Below are positions 8,103-15,347 of a stretch of 20,363 nt of DNA, one piece after another. Each line of letters begins with the position of its first letter. Within the stretch, counting starts at the first letter, position 1. The notes under the pieces were generated by a model, which worked only from the letters and a program-made list of their open reading frames with translations, made no database searches and was not told the origin of the DNA. Where the stretch lies: IMG/VR virus record IMGVR_UViG_3300032309_001379, positions 1-20,363 of that record; one strand, written 5' to 3'. Source of the DNA: a virus. The position numbers and the translations under genes were made by a program.

Positions 8103-8529
8103 GATCGAGAGCGAATTCAAGAAGTACGACCCGATGTCGCTAGTGGATCTGGTCCACGCGATGTCCACGATGCAGAATCGCAAAGAGGCACTGGAAGACC
8201 AGCTTAAACTGATTAACCGGGAATTCGACTTCCTGCGCATCACGAAGATCCCGAGCAAGATGGAAGAGGACGGCGTGGACCGCATTAACGTGACCGGCAT
8301 TGGCCGAGTATCACTTACGGCGGATATGCACGTGTCGGTGAAAGCGGATCTCAAGTCCGAATTCTTCACGTGGCTCCGCGACAACGGGCGCGGCGACCTC
8401 TTGCAGGAGAATATTAACCCCTCAACACTTAAGGCGGCAGTCAAGAAGATGTTCCGTGAAGGCGAAGAAGTGCCGGATCAGCTTCTGAATGTATCACCTT
8501 TCACGCGTGCCTCAATCACGCGGACCTGA
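8092..8529 (+). CDS. Phage protein with N-terminal coiled coil
   Basis: This 145-residue protein starts with AGGGAGAAG upstream of the ATG and overlaps the previous stop. Residues about 15-50 are helical and likely coiled coil (AMSTMQNRKEALEDQLKLIN). A beta-rich part follows (VDRINVTGIGRVSLTADMHVSV), then a helical tail ending VSPFTRASITRT. The same coiled coil plus beta layout recurs in the gene at 18564, so the two may be distant relatives. Such proteins are frequent near phage recombination and replication genes, but I know of no tested function. A DNA-binding or nuclease-accessory role is only a guess. Confidence 0.7.
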   Translation: MSIEIESEFKKYDPMSLVDLVHAMSTMQNRKEALEDQLKLINREFDFLRITKIPSKMEEDGVDRINVTGIGRVSLTADMHVSVKADLKSEFFTWLRDNGRGDLLQENINPSTLKAAVKKMFREGEEVPDQLLNVSPFTRASITRT

Positions 8530-8554
8530 ATTCGGCAATGGTGCTGGATATCCC

Positions 8555-8569
8555 GCACGCAATGCGTGC
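8555..8569. other. Small hairpin GCACGC-AAT-GCGTGC
   Basis: A perfect 6 bp inverted repeat with a 3-base loop in the 59-base gap between 8529 and 8589. No T-run follows, so it is not a typical terminator. It sits 19 bases before the next start and could set mRNA stability or act as a weak attenuator. Confidence 0.35.
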
Positions 8570-8588
8570 ATGTAACTAGGAGCTAGTA

Positions 8589-9332
8589 ATGGCTAAAAAT
8601 CAAGTAGCAGTAAAAGAAGAGTTCGAACTCGTAACTAACGAGATCCCGGATTTCATGAAGCAAGGTAATCGCGGAGCGGAGAATGTTGGCACTGACGACA
8701 TGATCATCCCCCGCATCGAGCTGATCCAAGCACTGTCCCCAGTGCGTAAGAAAAGCGACCCCGCTTATATCGAAGGCGCGGAAGAAGGCATGCTGTACAA
8801 TAACGTGACTCGTGCGCTGTACGGCACTGAAGTTACCGTGGTGCCAGTGTACTACACGAAGCAGTTCCTCGTGTGGAAAGACCGCAAAGCGGGCGGCGGC
8901 GGTAGTAACGGCTTCCGTGGTGCGTTCGCTAGCAAAGAACTGGCTGACCGTGCGATCGCGGAGCTGGCCGAAGAAGCGTTGGAAGTGTCCGATACGGCTC
9001 AACACTTCGTGCTGGTGCGCAATGGCGACGACTGGCAAGAGGCGGTGATCTCGATGGCCAAGTCCAAGGTCAAGGTGTCCAAGCGTTGGAATTCGCTGAT
9101 GCGACTCTCGAACACCGATTCGTTCAGCCGCGCCTACAAGCTGTCGGCCACGACCGAGACCAATGCGCGGAATGAGAGCTACTTTAACTTCAACGTCGCG
9201 GCCCTCGGGTTCGTGAACAAAGAGCTGTACGAGCGTGCCGAGAAGCTGTACGAAACGATCCGCTCCGGCGGCGTCAAGGTCTCTAACGACTACGACGGTG
9301 AAGTGAATGAAGTCGCAGAATCCGAGTATTGA
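8589..9332 (+). CDS. Putative ssDNA-binding-type phage replication protein
   Basis: AGGAG lies 9 bases before the ATG. The 247-residue protein contains a pattern I associate with a widespread phage family often labelled single-stranded DNA-binding protein: IIPRIELIQALSP (39-51), an EGAEEG turn (62-67), LYNNVTRALYG (69-79), then VTVVPVYYTKQFLVWKDR (82-99) and a Gly-rich loop (102-105). The last 14 residues are acidic (YDGEVNEVAESEY), as in many SSB tails. It lies between small recombination-type genes and a UvrD-like helicase. It shares one base with the helicase start (TGATG). The family memory is moderate and the biochemical role is inferred, so treat the name as tentative. Confidence 0.6.
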   Translation: MAKNQVAVKEEFELVTNEIPDFMKQGNRGAENVGTDDMIIPRIELIQALSPVRKKSDPAYIEGAEEGMLYNNVTRALYGTEVTVVPVYYTKQFLVWKDRKAGGGGSNGFRGAFASKELADRAIAELAEEALEVSDTAQHFVLVRNGDDWQEAVISMAKSKVKVSKRWNSLMRLSNTDSFSRAYKLSATTETNARNESYFNFNVAALGFVNKELYERAEKLYETIRSGGVKVSNDYDGEVNEVAESEY

Positions 9333-10747
9333 TGCAAGTTAACGCCATCTACGGACCCCCCGGGACTGGCAAGACCACGGAGCTACTCCGGCGTGTGAAA
9401 GAGACTAGGGATTCAGGCGTTCAAGCCGAACGCGTGGCCTTCGTATCTTTCACCCGCGCGGCGGCTTCCGAGGCACTCTCCCGACTAGGTCTGAAGCGTT
9501 CGGACAATGTGTCCACTATTCACGCGATGGCCTTCCGTCACATGGGCTTGCGGCAGACGCAAGTCGTGGACGCGATGAAGCTTCGCGAATTTTCAACAGT
9601 TATGGGGATACCGATAATTGGCAAATCCCCGGAAGACGATGAGGAGCGTGCCGATGGAGACTTCTACCTTGACCTACTCAATTATGCCCGGAACACCTTT
9701 TCCGATCCGGCAGAAGTTTACGACATCTCGGACCGGCCGGGCACTCGGGCCGAGTTCAATGCGTTTGTTCGGGCATACGCTGATTGGAAATCTACGTACG
9801 GCTATTACGACTTCACCGATATGCTTGAACGTGCCGCCCGTGGCGCAGTACGAGCAGACGCCGAGGTCGTATTTGTCGACGAAGCTCAAGACTTATCACC
9901 TCTTCAGTGGGCTGTCATCGAGAAGCTCGTCAGACGTTCTCACGAAGTGCATATCGCTGGGGACGACGATCAGGCGATTTATACATGGGCCGGTGCGGAT
10001 GTACACGGTATGGCAAGATTTACACAAAAGCATAAGGGTGATAGCCGTGTGCTCTCGCACTCGCATCGACTTCCTGCTTCAGTCCACGCACGATCTCAAG
10101 ACCTCATCCGTCGAGTCGCATTCCGCGTGGATAAGGAGTTTAGTCCCAAAGCAGATGTGGGATTGGTCCGAGTACACGGATCGATCAACTCGGTGGAAAT
10201 CACCCACGGGGAAGATATACTACTACTGGGACGGACGCATTCAGTCCTCCGCGAAGTTGAACAATCACTTATTGAACAGCGCATCCCATACACTAGAGAG
10301 TCGGGCCGCCCCGGGCTTTATCAAAATCGTTATGCCTCCGGTATCCGGGCGTTCCGCAAGCTTGGCCGAGGCGAGCGAGTCACGGACGGGGAGCGAAATG
10401 CAATATTCACCATTTCCAGCGCTGAGACTCGCAGGCTTCTTGAAGCGGGCGACCTCGCCACTCTTGGTCGCACCCCGTTCTACGTCGCTCTTCAAATCCC
10501 CGGCCGGGTCGTGGACTTCTACACCGACGCCGATCTCGATACTGAGCCTACTATCCGACTTTCTACGATCCATGCGGCAAAGGGTCATGAGGCGGATCGA
10601 GTCATTCTTCTCACCGACATGACCACGCGGGTTCAGCAGACCGCCGAGACGTCACCGGACGACGAGGTCCGGGTGTTCTACGTCGGAATGACTCGCTCCA
10701 AGCGAGTGCTAGATATAGTAGAGGGGTACAATGGCTACAAACTGTGA
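9332..10747 (+). CDS. UvrD/Rep-like superfamily 1 DNA helicase
   Basis: This 471-residue helicase carries the full SF1A set: Walker A GPPGTGKT (8-15), motif Ia VSFTRAAASEA (38-48), DEAQD (183-187), motif III GDDDQAIYTWAGAD (210-223), SHSHRLP (242-248), motif V IHAAKG (413-418) and FYVGMTRS (449-456). It should unwind DNA 3' to 5' at the phage fork or during repair. It is much shorter than UvrD (about 720 residues), mainly lacking the large insertions, as is usual in phages. The ATG at 9332 is chosen over an in-frame TTG one codon earlier because it forms the TGATG coupling with the upstream stop. A consensus promoter begins 3 bases after its own stop. Confidence 0.88.
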   Translation: MQVNAIYGPPGTGKTTELLRRVKETRDSGVQAERVAFVSFTRAAASEALSRLGLKRSDNVSTIHAMAFRHMGLRQTQVVDAMKLREFSTVMGIPIIGKSPEDDEERADGDFYLDLLNYARNTFSDPAEVYDISDRPGTRAEFNAFVRAYADWKSTYGYYDFTDMLERAARGAVRADAEVVFVDEAQDLSPLQWAVIEKLVRRSHEVHIAGDDDQAIYTWAGADVHGMARFTQKHKGDSRVLSHSHRLPASVHARSQDLIRRVAFRVDKEFSPKADVGLVRVHGSINSVEITHGEDILLLGRTHSVLREVEQSLIEQRIPYTRESGRPGLYQNRYASGIRAFRKLGRGERVTDGERNAIFTISSAETRRLLEAGDLATLGRTPFYVALQIPGRVVDFYTDADLDTEPTIRLSTIHAAKGHEADRVILLTDMTTRVQQTAETSPDDEVRVFYVGMTRSKRVLDIVEGYNGYKL

Positions 10748-10750
10748 CAG

Positions 10751-10779
10751 TTGACAGACAGTAGCGCGGGTGGTATAAT
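10751..10779 (+). promoter_or_regulatory. Consensus promoter ahead of the SSB-tail gene and Z cassette
   Basis: TTGACA (10751-10756), 17-base spacer, TGG then TATAAT (10774-10779): a perfect -35, -10 and extended -10. It is one of the two strongest-looking promoters here. It probably starts the message for the small SSB-tail protein, dpoZ, purZ, mazZ and datZ, since no clear promoter interrupts them until 16067. Confidence 0.8.
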
Positions 10780-10800
10780 AATACCTTCATTAACCAACAG

Positions 10801-10810
10801 ATAGAGGACA
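10801..10810 (+). promoter_or_regulatory. ATAGAGGACA leader motif with ribosome binding site
   Basis: The 10-base leader motif contains the GAGG ribosome binding core and lies 5 bases before the ATG at 10816. The same motif follows three other promoters at 16116, 18547 and 19309. Confidence 0.6.
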
Positions 10811-10815
10811 TTAAG

Positions 10816-11079
10816 ATGCAGTACGATAACACCAATTCGGGTATGATGGCTCGTAACGAGCGTCGCACCACCGACAAGCACCCGGAATTCTCCGGCTCGA
10901 TCAACGTCGATGGCGTAGATTACTGGCTCTCGGCTTGGGTGAACGAGGGTAAAGCGGGTGGTAAGATGGAAGGTAAGAAATACTTCTCCATTAAGCTCTC
11001 CCGTAAAGAAGGCGGCACCGTTACTAGTAAACCGACGGGCGGCTCTAACTTCGATTACGACGACGACATCCCATTCTGA
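10816..11079 (+). CDS. Small phage protein with an SSB-like C-terminal tip
   Basis: This 87-residue protein has a compact beta-type core (about 14-63: NERRTTDKHPEFSGSINV... then YWLSAWVNEGK and KYFSIKLSRKE), a type seen in many small phage proteins. A flexible Gly/Ser linker follows, then the acidic tip FDYDDDIPF (79-87). The last six residues, DDDIPF, are identical to the tip of E. coli SSB, which recruits replication and repair proteins. It is the first gene after a very strong promoter, so it is probably abundant, as expected of an ssDNA-binding or partner-recruiting protein. The stop shares one base with the polymerase start. The tail is directly seen; DNA binding by the core is inferred. 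Confidence 0.75.
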   Translation: MQYDNTNSGMMARNERRTTDKHPEFSGSINVDGVDYWLSAWVNEGKAGGKMEGKKYFSIKLSRKEGGTVTSKPTGGSNFDYDDDIPF

Positions 11080-12914
11080 TGACCGAATTCCCACGGATCG
11101 ATCACGCACCCGTCGTGGTCATAGACACCGAGACCACGGGGCTGAATTGGTGGGCCGACAAGCTGTTCGGCATTTCCATCGCGCTCCCCGGGTTCTCGGG
11201 GTATTGGGACGTCCGGTCCGATCCTCATGTCATCAAATGGCTCAACGACCTTATCGATGAGAAACGTGTCGATGTGTGGGTCGGCCACAATCTTAAATTC
11301 GACCTCCACTTCCTCCGGGAAGCTGGGGTGGCGATCCCGTTGGACCGAATCGACTGCACGATGACCCGTGCCGCGCTGATTTCGGAGCACGAACCCACCT
11401 ACGCACTCGACTTCCTCGCCCGCAAATACGCTGGCATGAAGAAGGACGACGAGATCTACGAGGAGATGGCACGACTCTTCGGTGGCCGTGCAACCCGGAA
11501 TGCACAGATGCCGAACATTTCGCGTGCCCCGATCAGCATGGTGTCGAAATACGCGATCCAAGACGCCGTGGTCACACTGGCACTGTACGACTGGCAAGAG
11601 GAGCAGATGCGGACGCAGAACCTCGCCCAAGTGCACCGGCTAGAGCGCGATTTGATGCCGGTGATCATGGACATGGAAGAGCAGGGCGTGCGGGTGGACG
11701 TGGGGCTGGCTGAGAAGGCCGTCCGTGACCTCACCGTGCGCGTTGACAATATGCAGAGGGATCTGAATAGCTTGGCCGGTTTCGAGGTCAACCCGAACCC
11801 GTCCGGATCGATCGCGGATCTGTTCAAGCCAACACTCGCGGACGATAACGAATGGTATCTGATCGACGGTACGAAAGCGGACAAGACCGATGGCGGCAAG
11901 GCCTCGATCAACGCCGATTGTCTCCGTCGCATGAAGCACCCCGCCGCGAAGATGATCCTCGACCTACGCAAAATGCTGAAGACCCGCGACACTTTCCTGT
12001 CGGGTCACATCTTGGGGCACGAACACGATGGTATCATTCACTGCAACTATAACCAGACTAAAAACGACGCTGAAGCGGGAACTGGCACTGGACGCCTATC
12101 AGTTACCAATCCCGCTCTCCAGCAGATACCATCTAGAGACGTTGCCATCAAATCGCTTATCCGGCCGATTTTCAAGGCTGATGTGGGTGCTAAATGGATG
12201 GGGCTGGATTGGTCACAATTTGAATTCCGAGTGGCTAACCATTACGGTCAGGTGCCCTCGATTATTGAGGCCTATCGCGCTAACCCTAAGCTCGACTTTC
12301 ACCAGTTGGTGTCTGACCTCACCGGTATCCCCCGAAACGCTCAGTACGCGGGTGGCCCGTCTTCGAAAGCGATTAATCTTGGGCTGGCGTTCAATATGGG
12401 ATCGGGGCGGCTAGCGCAGGAGTGCGGACTACCTTACACCGAGGAAGTGGGGCCGAGTGGTAACGTGTTCTTGAAGGCCGGACCCGAGGCGATGGAGCTG
12501 TTTGACAAATACCACGCCGCGAACCCCGGGATGCGCAACACCGCACAGAAGGCGAGTAACATCGCCAAGGAGCGTGGCTCGGTACATTCGGTGATGGGCC
12601 GTAGGCTCCGATTTCCGGGCGGGCAATTCGTGCACAAGGCGTCGGGGCTGATCTACCAAGCCACTAGCGCGGACTGCATGAAGCAAAAGCTCATCGAACT
12701 GCACAAGTATTTAACCGCCGAAGGCTGTGGGCGACTACTGTTGACGGTACACGACGAGGTGGGCATATCGCTCGATAATGACTCACTCGACAAAGCGCAA
12801 GAGGTAGCACGAATCTACACGACCTTTGATGGTGTAGAATGCCCTATTCACCTACGTGTTCCGATCACGTGCGAGTGGGGTATAGGCGAGGATTGGTATG
12901 AAGCGAAAGGATAG
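11079..12914 (+). CDS. dpoZ: Family A DNA polymerase with 3'-5' exonuclease (DpoZ-type)
   Basis: This 611-residue replicative polymerase lacks the 5' nuclease domain. The proofreading domain shows D16-x-E18 (VIDTETTG), Exo II GHNLKFD (69-75) and Exo III with Y158 and D162. The polymerase domain shows TGTGRLS (335-341), motif A D377 in GLDWSQFEFR, motif B K430 in SSKAINLGLAF, and motif C VHDE (557-560). Two things are odd. The position of E. coli Phe762 is Leu434, and Tyr766 is Phe438. The Arg normally four residues before the motif B Lys is absent: IPR ends at 419, and AQYAGGP intervenes. The gene sits 5 bases before purZ, the arrangement expected of DpoZ in 2-aminoadenine phages, where the polymerase prefers dZTP. 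Polymerase identity is certain; Z preference is inferred from the cassette. Confidence 0.88.
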   Translation: MTEFPRIDHAPVVVIDTETTGLNWWADKLFGISIALPGFSGYWDVRSDPHVIKWLNDLIDEKRVDVWVGHNLKFDLHFLREAGVAIPLDRIDCTMTRAALISEHEPTYALDFLARKYAGMKKDDEIYEEMARLFGGRATRNAQMPNISRAPISMVSKYAIQDAVVTLALYDWQEEQMRTQNLAQVHRLERDLMPVIMDMEEQGVRVDVGLAEKAVRDLTVRVDNMQRDLNSLAGFEVNPNPSGSIADLFKPTLADDNEWYLIDGTKADKTDGGKASINADCLRRMKHPAAKMILDLRKMLKTRDTFLSGHILGHEHDGIIHCNYNQTKNDAEAGTGTGRLSVTNPALQQIPSRDVAIKSLIRPIFKADVGAKWMGLDWSQFEFRVANHYGQVPSIIEAYRANPKLDFHQLVSDLTGIPRNAQYAGGPSSKAINLGLAFNMGSGRLAQECGLPYTEEVGPSGNVFLKAGPEAMELFDKYHAANPGMRNTAQKASNIAKERGSVHSVMGRRLRFPGGQFVHKASGLIYQATSADCMKQKLIELHKYLTAEGCGRLLLTVHDEVGISLDNDSLDKAQEVARIYTTFDGVECPIHLRVPITCEWGIGEDWYEAKG

Positions 12915-12919
12915 AGGTA

Positions 12920-14047
12920 ATGGACAAGATTAAAGTGGTAGTCGATCTACAATACGGGAGCACCGGCAAGGGGCTGATCGTGGGTAAGATCGCGGAGGAC
13001 GAAGAACCCGATACGGTAATCACCGCGTGGGCACCGAATGCGGGGCACACGTACATCAGCAAGACTGGACGCAAGTTCATTCACACGCACCTTGCGAACA
13101 GCATCGTGTCGCCTATGCTAAAGCAGGTGCTACTCGGCCCCGGCTCGCTGATTAACCCGGTGCAACTGCTCGAAGAGATCGCCTCGTGCGCAGACCTGCT
13201 AAAGAACGTTCGCATCGCGATCCACCCGCACGCCGCCGTAGTGACGGATCGTCACATCGAAGAGGAGGCTGGGCCGATGACCAAGATCGGCTCTACTAAA
13301 AAAGGCGTGGGTGCCGCGATGATTCAACGCATTCGCCGAGACCCGGACGACCTGAATATAGCCGCTAATTGCGAGGGACTGTCGAAATACGTGGTCACAG
13401 TGTCCACCTATCGTGCGCTTCTACGCGAAGCCGAGCATGTGCTGGTGGAAGGTGCGCAAGGGTACGGACTCTCGATGTACCACGGCTTCTATCCCTACAC
13501 CACCTCGCGTGATGTGAGCTTGTGGCAAATCCTCGCCGATTGTGGCATCCCGCACGACCTGTTGCCCACAGTGATGGACCTGCCGGACATTACCGTCGTC
13601 GGCACTTGCCGCACTTACCCGATCCGAGTGGCGAATCGATTCGATACTCACGGGACGCAAGTCGGGTACTCCGGCCCGTGTTACGACGACCAGCTGGAGA
13701 TCACATTCGAGGAGATCGGGCAAAAGACCGAGCTGACCACCGTCACTAAGCTCCCGCGCCGTATTTTCACATTCAGCCGCAAGCAGGTCGGGGAAGCGAT
13801 AGAGTATAATGGTGCCCGCGAGATTTTCCTGAACTTCGTTAATTACTGCAAGACCGAGGAAGAGGTGCAGGACATCGTCGAGTCGATCGAGCGTTCGCCT
13901 AACACATTTGTGCGTTGGATTGGACTTGGACCGGAATATAAAGACGTGTACTCGATGCCCCAGTACGGGAAAGAGACACGAATGGCGCGAATTCTTGAAC
14001 TTTGGAGAGCTTATGCTACAGGTAGAATCAACAGTACACACGGATGA
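12920..14047 (+). CDS. purZ: PurZ-type succinyl-aminodeoxyadenylate synthetase
   Basis: PurZ condenses dGMP with aspartate using ATP (or dATP) to give the succinyl intermediate that host PurB cleaves to dZMP. This 375-residue protein is clearly in the PurA fold family: QYGSTGKGLIV (11-21) aligns with the QWGDEGKGKIV of E. coli PurA, NAGHT (40-44) with the catalytic His loop, IGSTKKGVGAA (123-133) with the IMP-site loop, and EGAQG...YPYTTS (177-196) with the same segment in PurA. The catalytic Asp13 of E. coli PurA is Ser14 here, the hallmark separating PurZ from PurA. It is also shorter than PurA (about 430). GAGG lies 3 bases before the ATG. Its neighbours, dpoZ before and mazZ after, support the call. 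Confidence 0.92.
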   Translation: MDKIKVVVDLQYGSTGKGLIVGKIAEDEEPDTVITAWAPNAGHTYISKTGRKFIHTHLANSIVSPMLKQVLLGPGSLINPVQLLEEIASCADLLKNVRIAIHPHAAVVTDRHIEEEAGPMTKIGSTKKGVGAAMIQRIRRDPDDLNIAANCEGLSKYVVTVSTYRALLREAEHVLVEGAQGYGLSMYHGFYPYTTSRDVSLWQILADCGIPHDLLPTVMDLPDITVVGTCRTYPIRVANRFDTHGTQVGYSGPCYDDQLEITFEEIGQKTELTTVTKLPRRIFTFSRKQVGEAIEYNGAREIFLNFVNYCKTEEEVQDIVESIERSPNTFVRWIGLGPEYKDVYSMPQYGKETRMARILELWRAYATGRINSTHG

Positions 14048-14516
14048 ACTCAATGAGACCCCTTGGGCCGTACACCCGAACCGAGCGGCAGAAATTGTCG
14101 ATGCGCACGGCGCAACCATCGCGACTTTCGAAGTCCGTCACCACTTGCGTGGCGTTATGGGAAACTGCGATAAAAATGCCGACCTTGCGGTCCGCGCCGT
14201 CAACGCGTATAAGAAGCGTGGTGGGGCTGACATCCGACAGCTACAGGATCGAATCACCAAGTGGGCAGACTCGCGTTTTCCGGCGCGTACCACTGCGGAC
14301 ATCCTACTCAAGCTCTACGAGGAAGTGGGCGAGTACGCTCGTAACCCAAAAGCCGCTCTCGAAATGGGTGACATCATGATCCTGTTGCTGGACGTCGCGC
14401 ACATGAACGGTATAGACGTACATAGGGCGGTAGAGGACAAGATGGATATCAACGAGGGACGCGAGTGGGAAGTCGACGTCAACACGAGGATTATGCGTCA
14501 TGTCGAACCGAAATGA
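14013..14516 (+). CDS. mazZ: MazG-fold nucleotide pyrophosphohydrolase (MazZ-type)
   Basis: In Z-genome phages MazZ hydrolyses dGTP (and GTP) to the monophosphate, feeding PurZ with dGMP. The C-terminal half of this 167-residue protein has the MazG metal-binding pattern EEVGE (E103, E104, E107) and EMGD (E117, D120), followed by the helix NGIDVHRAVEDKMDINEGREW. The start at 14013 is chosen because GGAGAG sits 3-8 bases before it; a longer frame from 13908 would lie deep in purZ. It overlaps purZ by 35 bases. Residues 15-66 (PWAVHPNRAAEIVDAHGATI ... ADLAVRAVNAY) form a separate module typical of stand-alone small phage proteins, so this looks like a fusion. MazG fold is strong; dGTP specificity is inferred from position. 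Confidence 0.84.
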   Translation: MLQVESTVHTDELNETPWAVHPNRAAEIVDAHGATIATFEVRHHLRGVMGNCDKNADLAVRAVNAYKKRGGADIRQLQDRITKWADSRFPARTTADILLKLYEEVGEYARNPKAALEMGDIMILLLDVAHMNGIDVHRAVEDKMDINEGREWEVDVNTRIMRHVEPK

Positions 14517-14715
14517 TGAATTCAACAGTTGGTACAACGAGTCCTTTGGCCATGTGCTTGGGTCCGAGGACGATGAGAATCGCAATGCGGTGAAACAGAT
14601 CTGGAACGGAGCACTAGAGCACATCGCTCGCAAGTACGAATTCCAGCTCTTCGACGAATTGTCCGGCGACCAGATCGCGGACCAAATTAGGCGTTTACAG
14701 GCGGTAAAATCATGA
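14500..14715 (+). CDS. Small phage protein inside the Z cassette
   Basis: This 71-residue protein is acidic and helical, starting 17 bases inside mazZ with GAGG upstream, and overlaps the next gene by ATGA. The central part (VKQIWNGALEHIARKYE, about 31-47) resembles the W-x-A-A-L-E-H helix common at the C-terminus of small phage proteins. No catalytic residues stand out. Tight coupling on both sides says it is made with MazZ and DatZ; whether it acts in Z metabolism is unknown. Confidence 0.65.
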   Translation: MSNRNDEFNSWYNESFGHVLGSEDDENRNAVKQIWNGALEHIARKYEFQLFDELSGDQIADQIRRLQAVKS

Positions 14716-15347
14716 GTTACATTGTCGCATCGCTCCCGCCCATGAAATGCTTCGTGCGGCGCGAGTTCTTGTATAACGACCACAAGGGCCACGGGGAACT
14801 GGAACCCGCGATTTGGGTCAGCATTAAAGCTCTCCGAGGCCAAGTGTTCCGGATCGAATCGCTCTTGCCCAATTATGGTGCACTGTACGACAAGCTCCCT
14901 ATCCATGCCTACGTTTGGCAATCGGACTACACCGGAAATCTGCCGATCGACGTTCTGCAACTGTGGGACTGCATGGGCTATCGGTTCACGATCATCGAGA
15001 AGATCGGCTTGCGTAATCTAGGCGTGAAGTTCCTCGGCAAAGACCGGGAATGGCATTTCGGCCGATACCTGTTCACTGTGGACTTCTGCGCTGACGGCAT
15101 GGATATAGACACGGGATACACCGAGCAAGCCGAGGAGCACAAGAGCTTCAACTTCATCGCGCTGGACAACGGCCAGTTCGCTTGCCAGCCGAACAATCGG
15201 TGCCTGTGGTACGATCAAAGCTTGATCCCGGCCGAGACTAAATTCCCCGACTTTCAAGCGGCACAACGTATGTGGACCGTCGATGGTACACGCAAGTGGA
15301 GTGCTGGGGACGACTGGTTCTACGACATTAAGGAGAAAAATATATGA
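14712..15347 (+). CDS. Conserved-type phage protein of unknown function in the Z cassette
   Basis: This 211-residue protein is coupled by ATGA to the genes on both sides. It begins with a beta-rich module (MSYIVASLPPMKCFVRREFLYN, then HGELEPAIWVSIKALRGQ) and contains LPIHAYVW (62-69), LQLWDCMGY (82-90) and EEHKSFNFIALDNGQFACQPNNR near residue 140-165. I recognise this set of motifs as belonging to a protein type found in many unrelated phages, always as hypothetical. It is soluble with scattered Cys but no paired CxxC. It sits between mazZ and datZ, which makes a link to nucleotide pools possible, but since the family is also found outside Z phages a general role is at least as likely. Confidence 0.72.
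   Translation: MSYIVASLPPMKCFVRREFLYNDHKGHGELEPAIWVSIKALRGQVFRIESLLPNYGALYDKLPIHAYVWQSDYTGNLPIDVLQLWDCMGYRFTIIEKIGLRNLGVKFLGKDREWHFGRYLFTVDFCADGMDIDTGYTEQAEEHKSFNFIALDNGQFACQPNNRCLWYDQSLIPAETKFPDFQAAQRMWTVDGTRKWSAGDDWFYDIKEKNI

Noticed and set aside
13805-13810. TATAAT inside purZ
   Set aside because: The position 17 bases upstream reads AGCAGG, with no -35 and no extended -10; probably coding chance.
13908-14012. Upstream extension of mazZ
   Set aside because: It would lie wholly inside purZ, has a Cys-rich sequence unlike the family and lacks a ribosome site, while 14013 has GGAGAG.
12920-14047. Ordinary host-type PurA
   Set aside because: The catalytic Asp is Ser, the protein is shorter than PurA, and it sits with dpoZ, mazZ and datZ in a phage operon.
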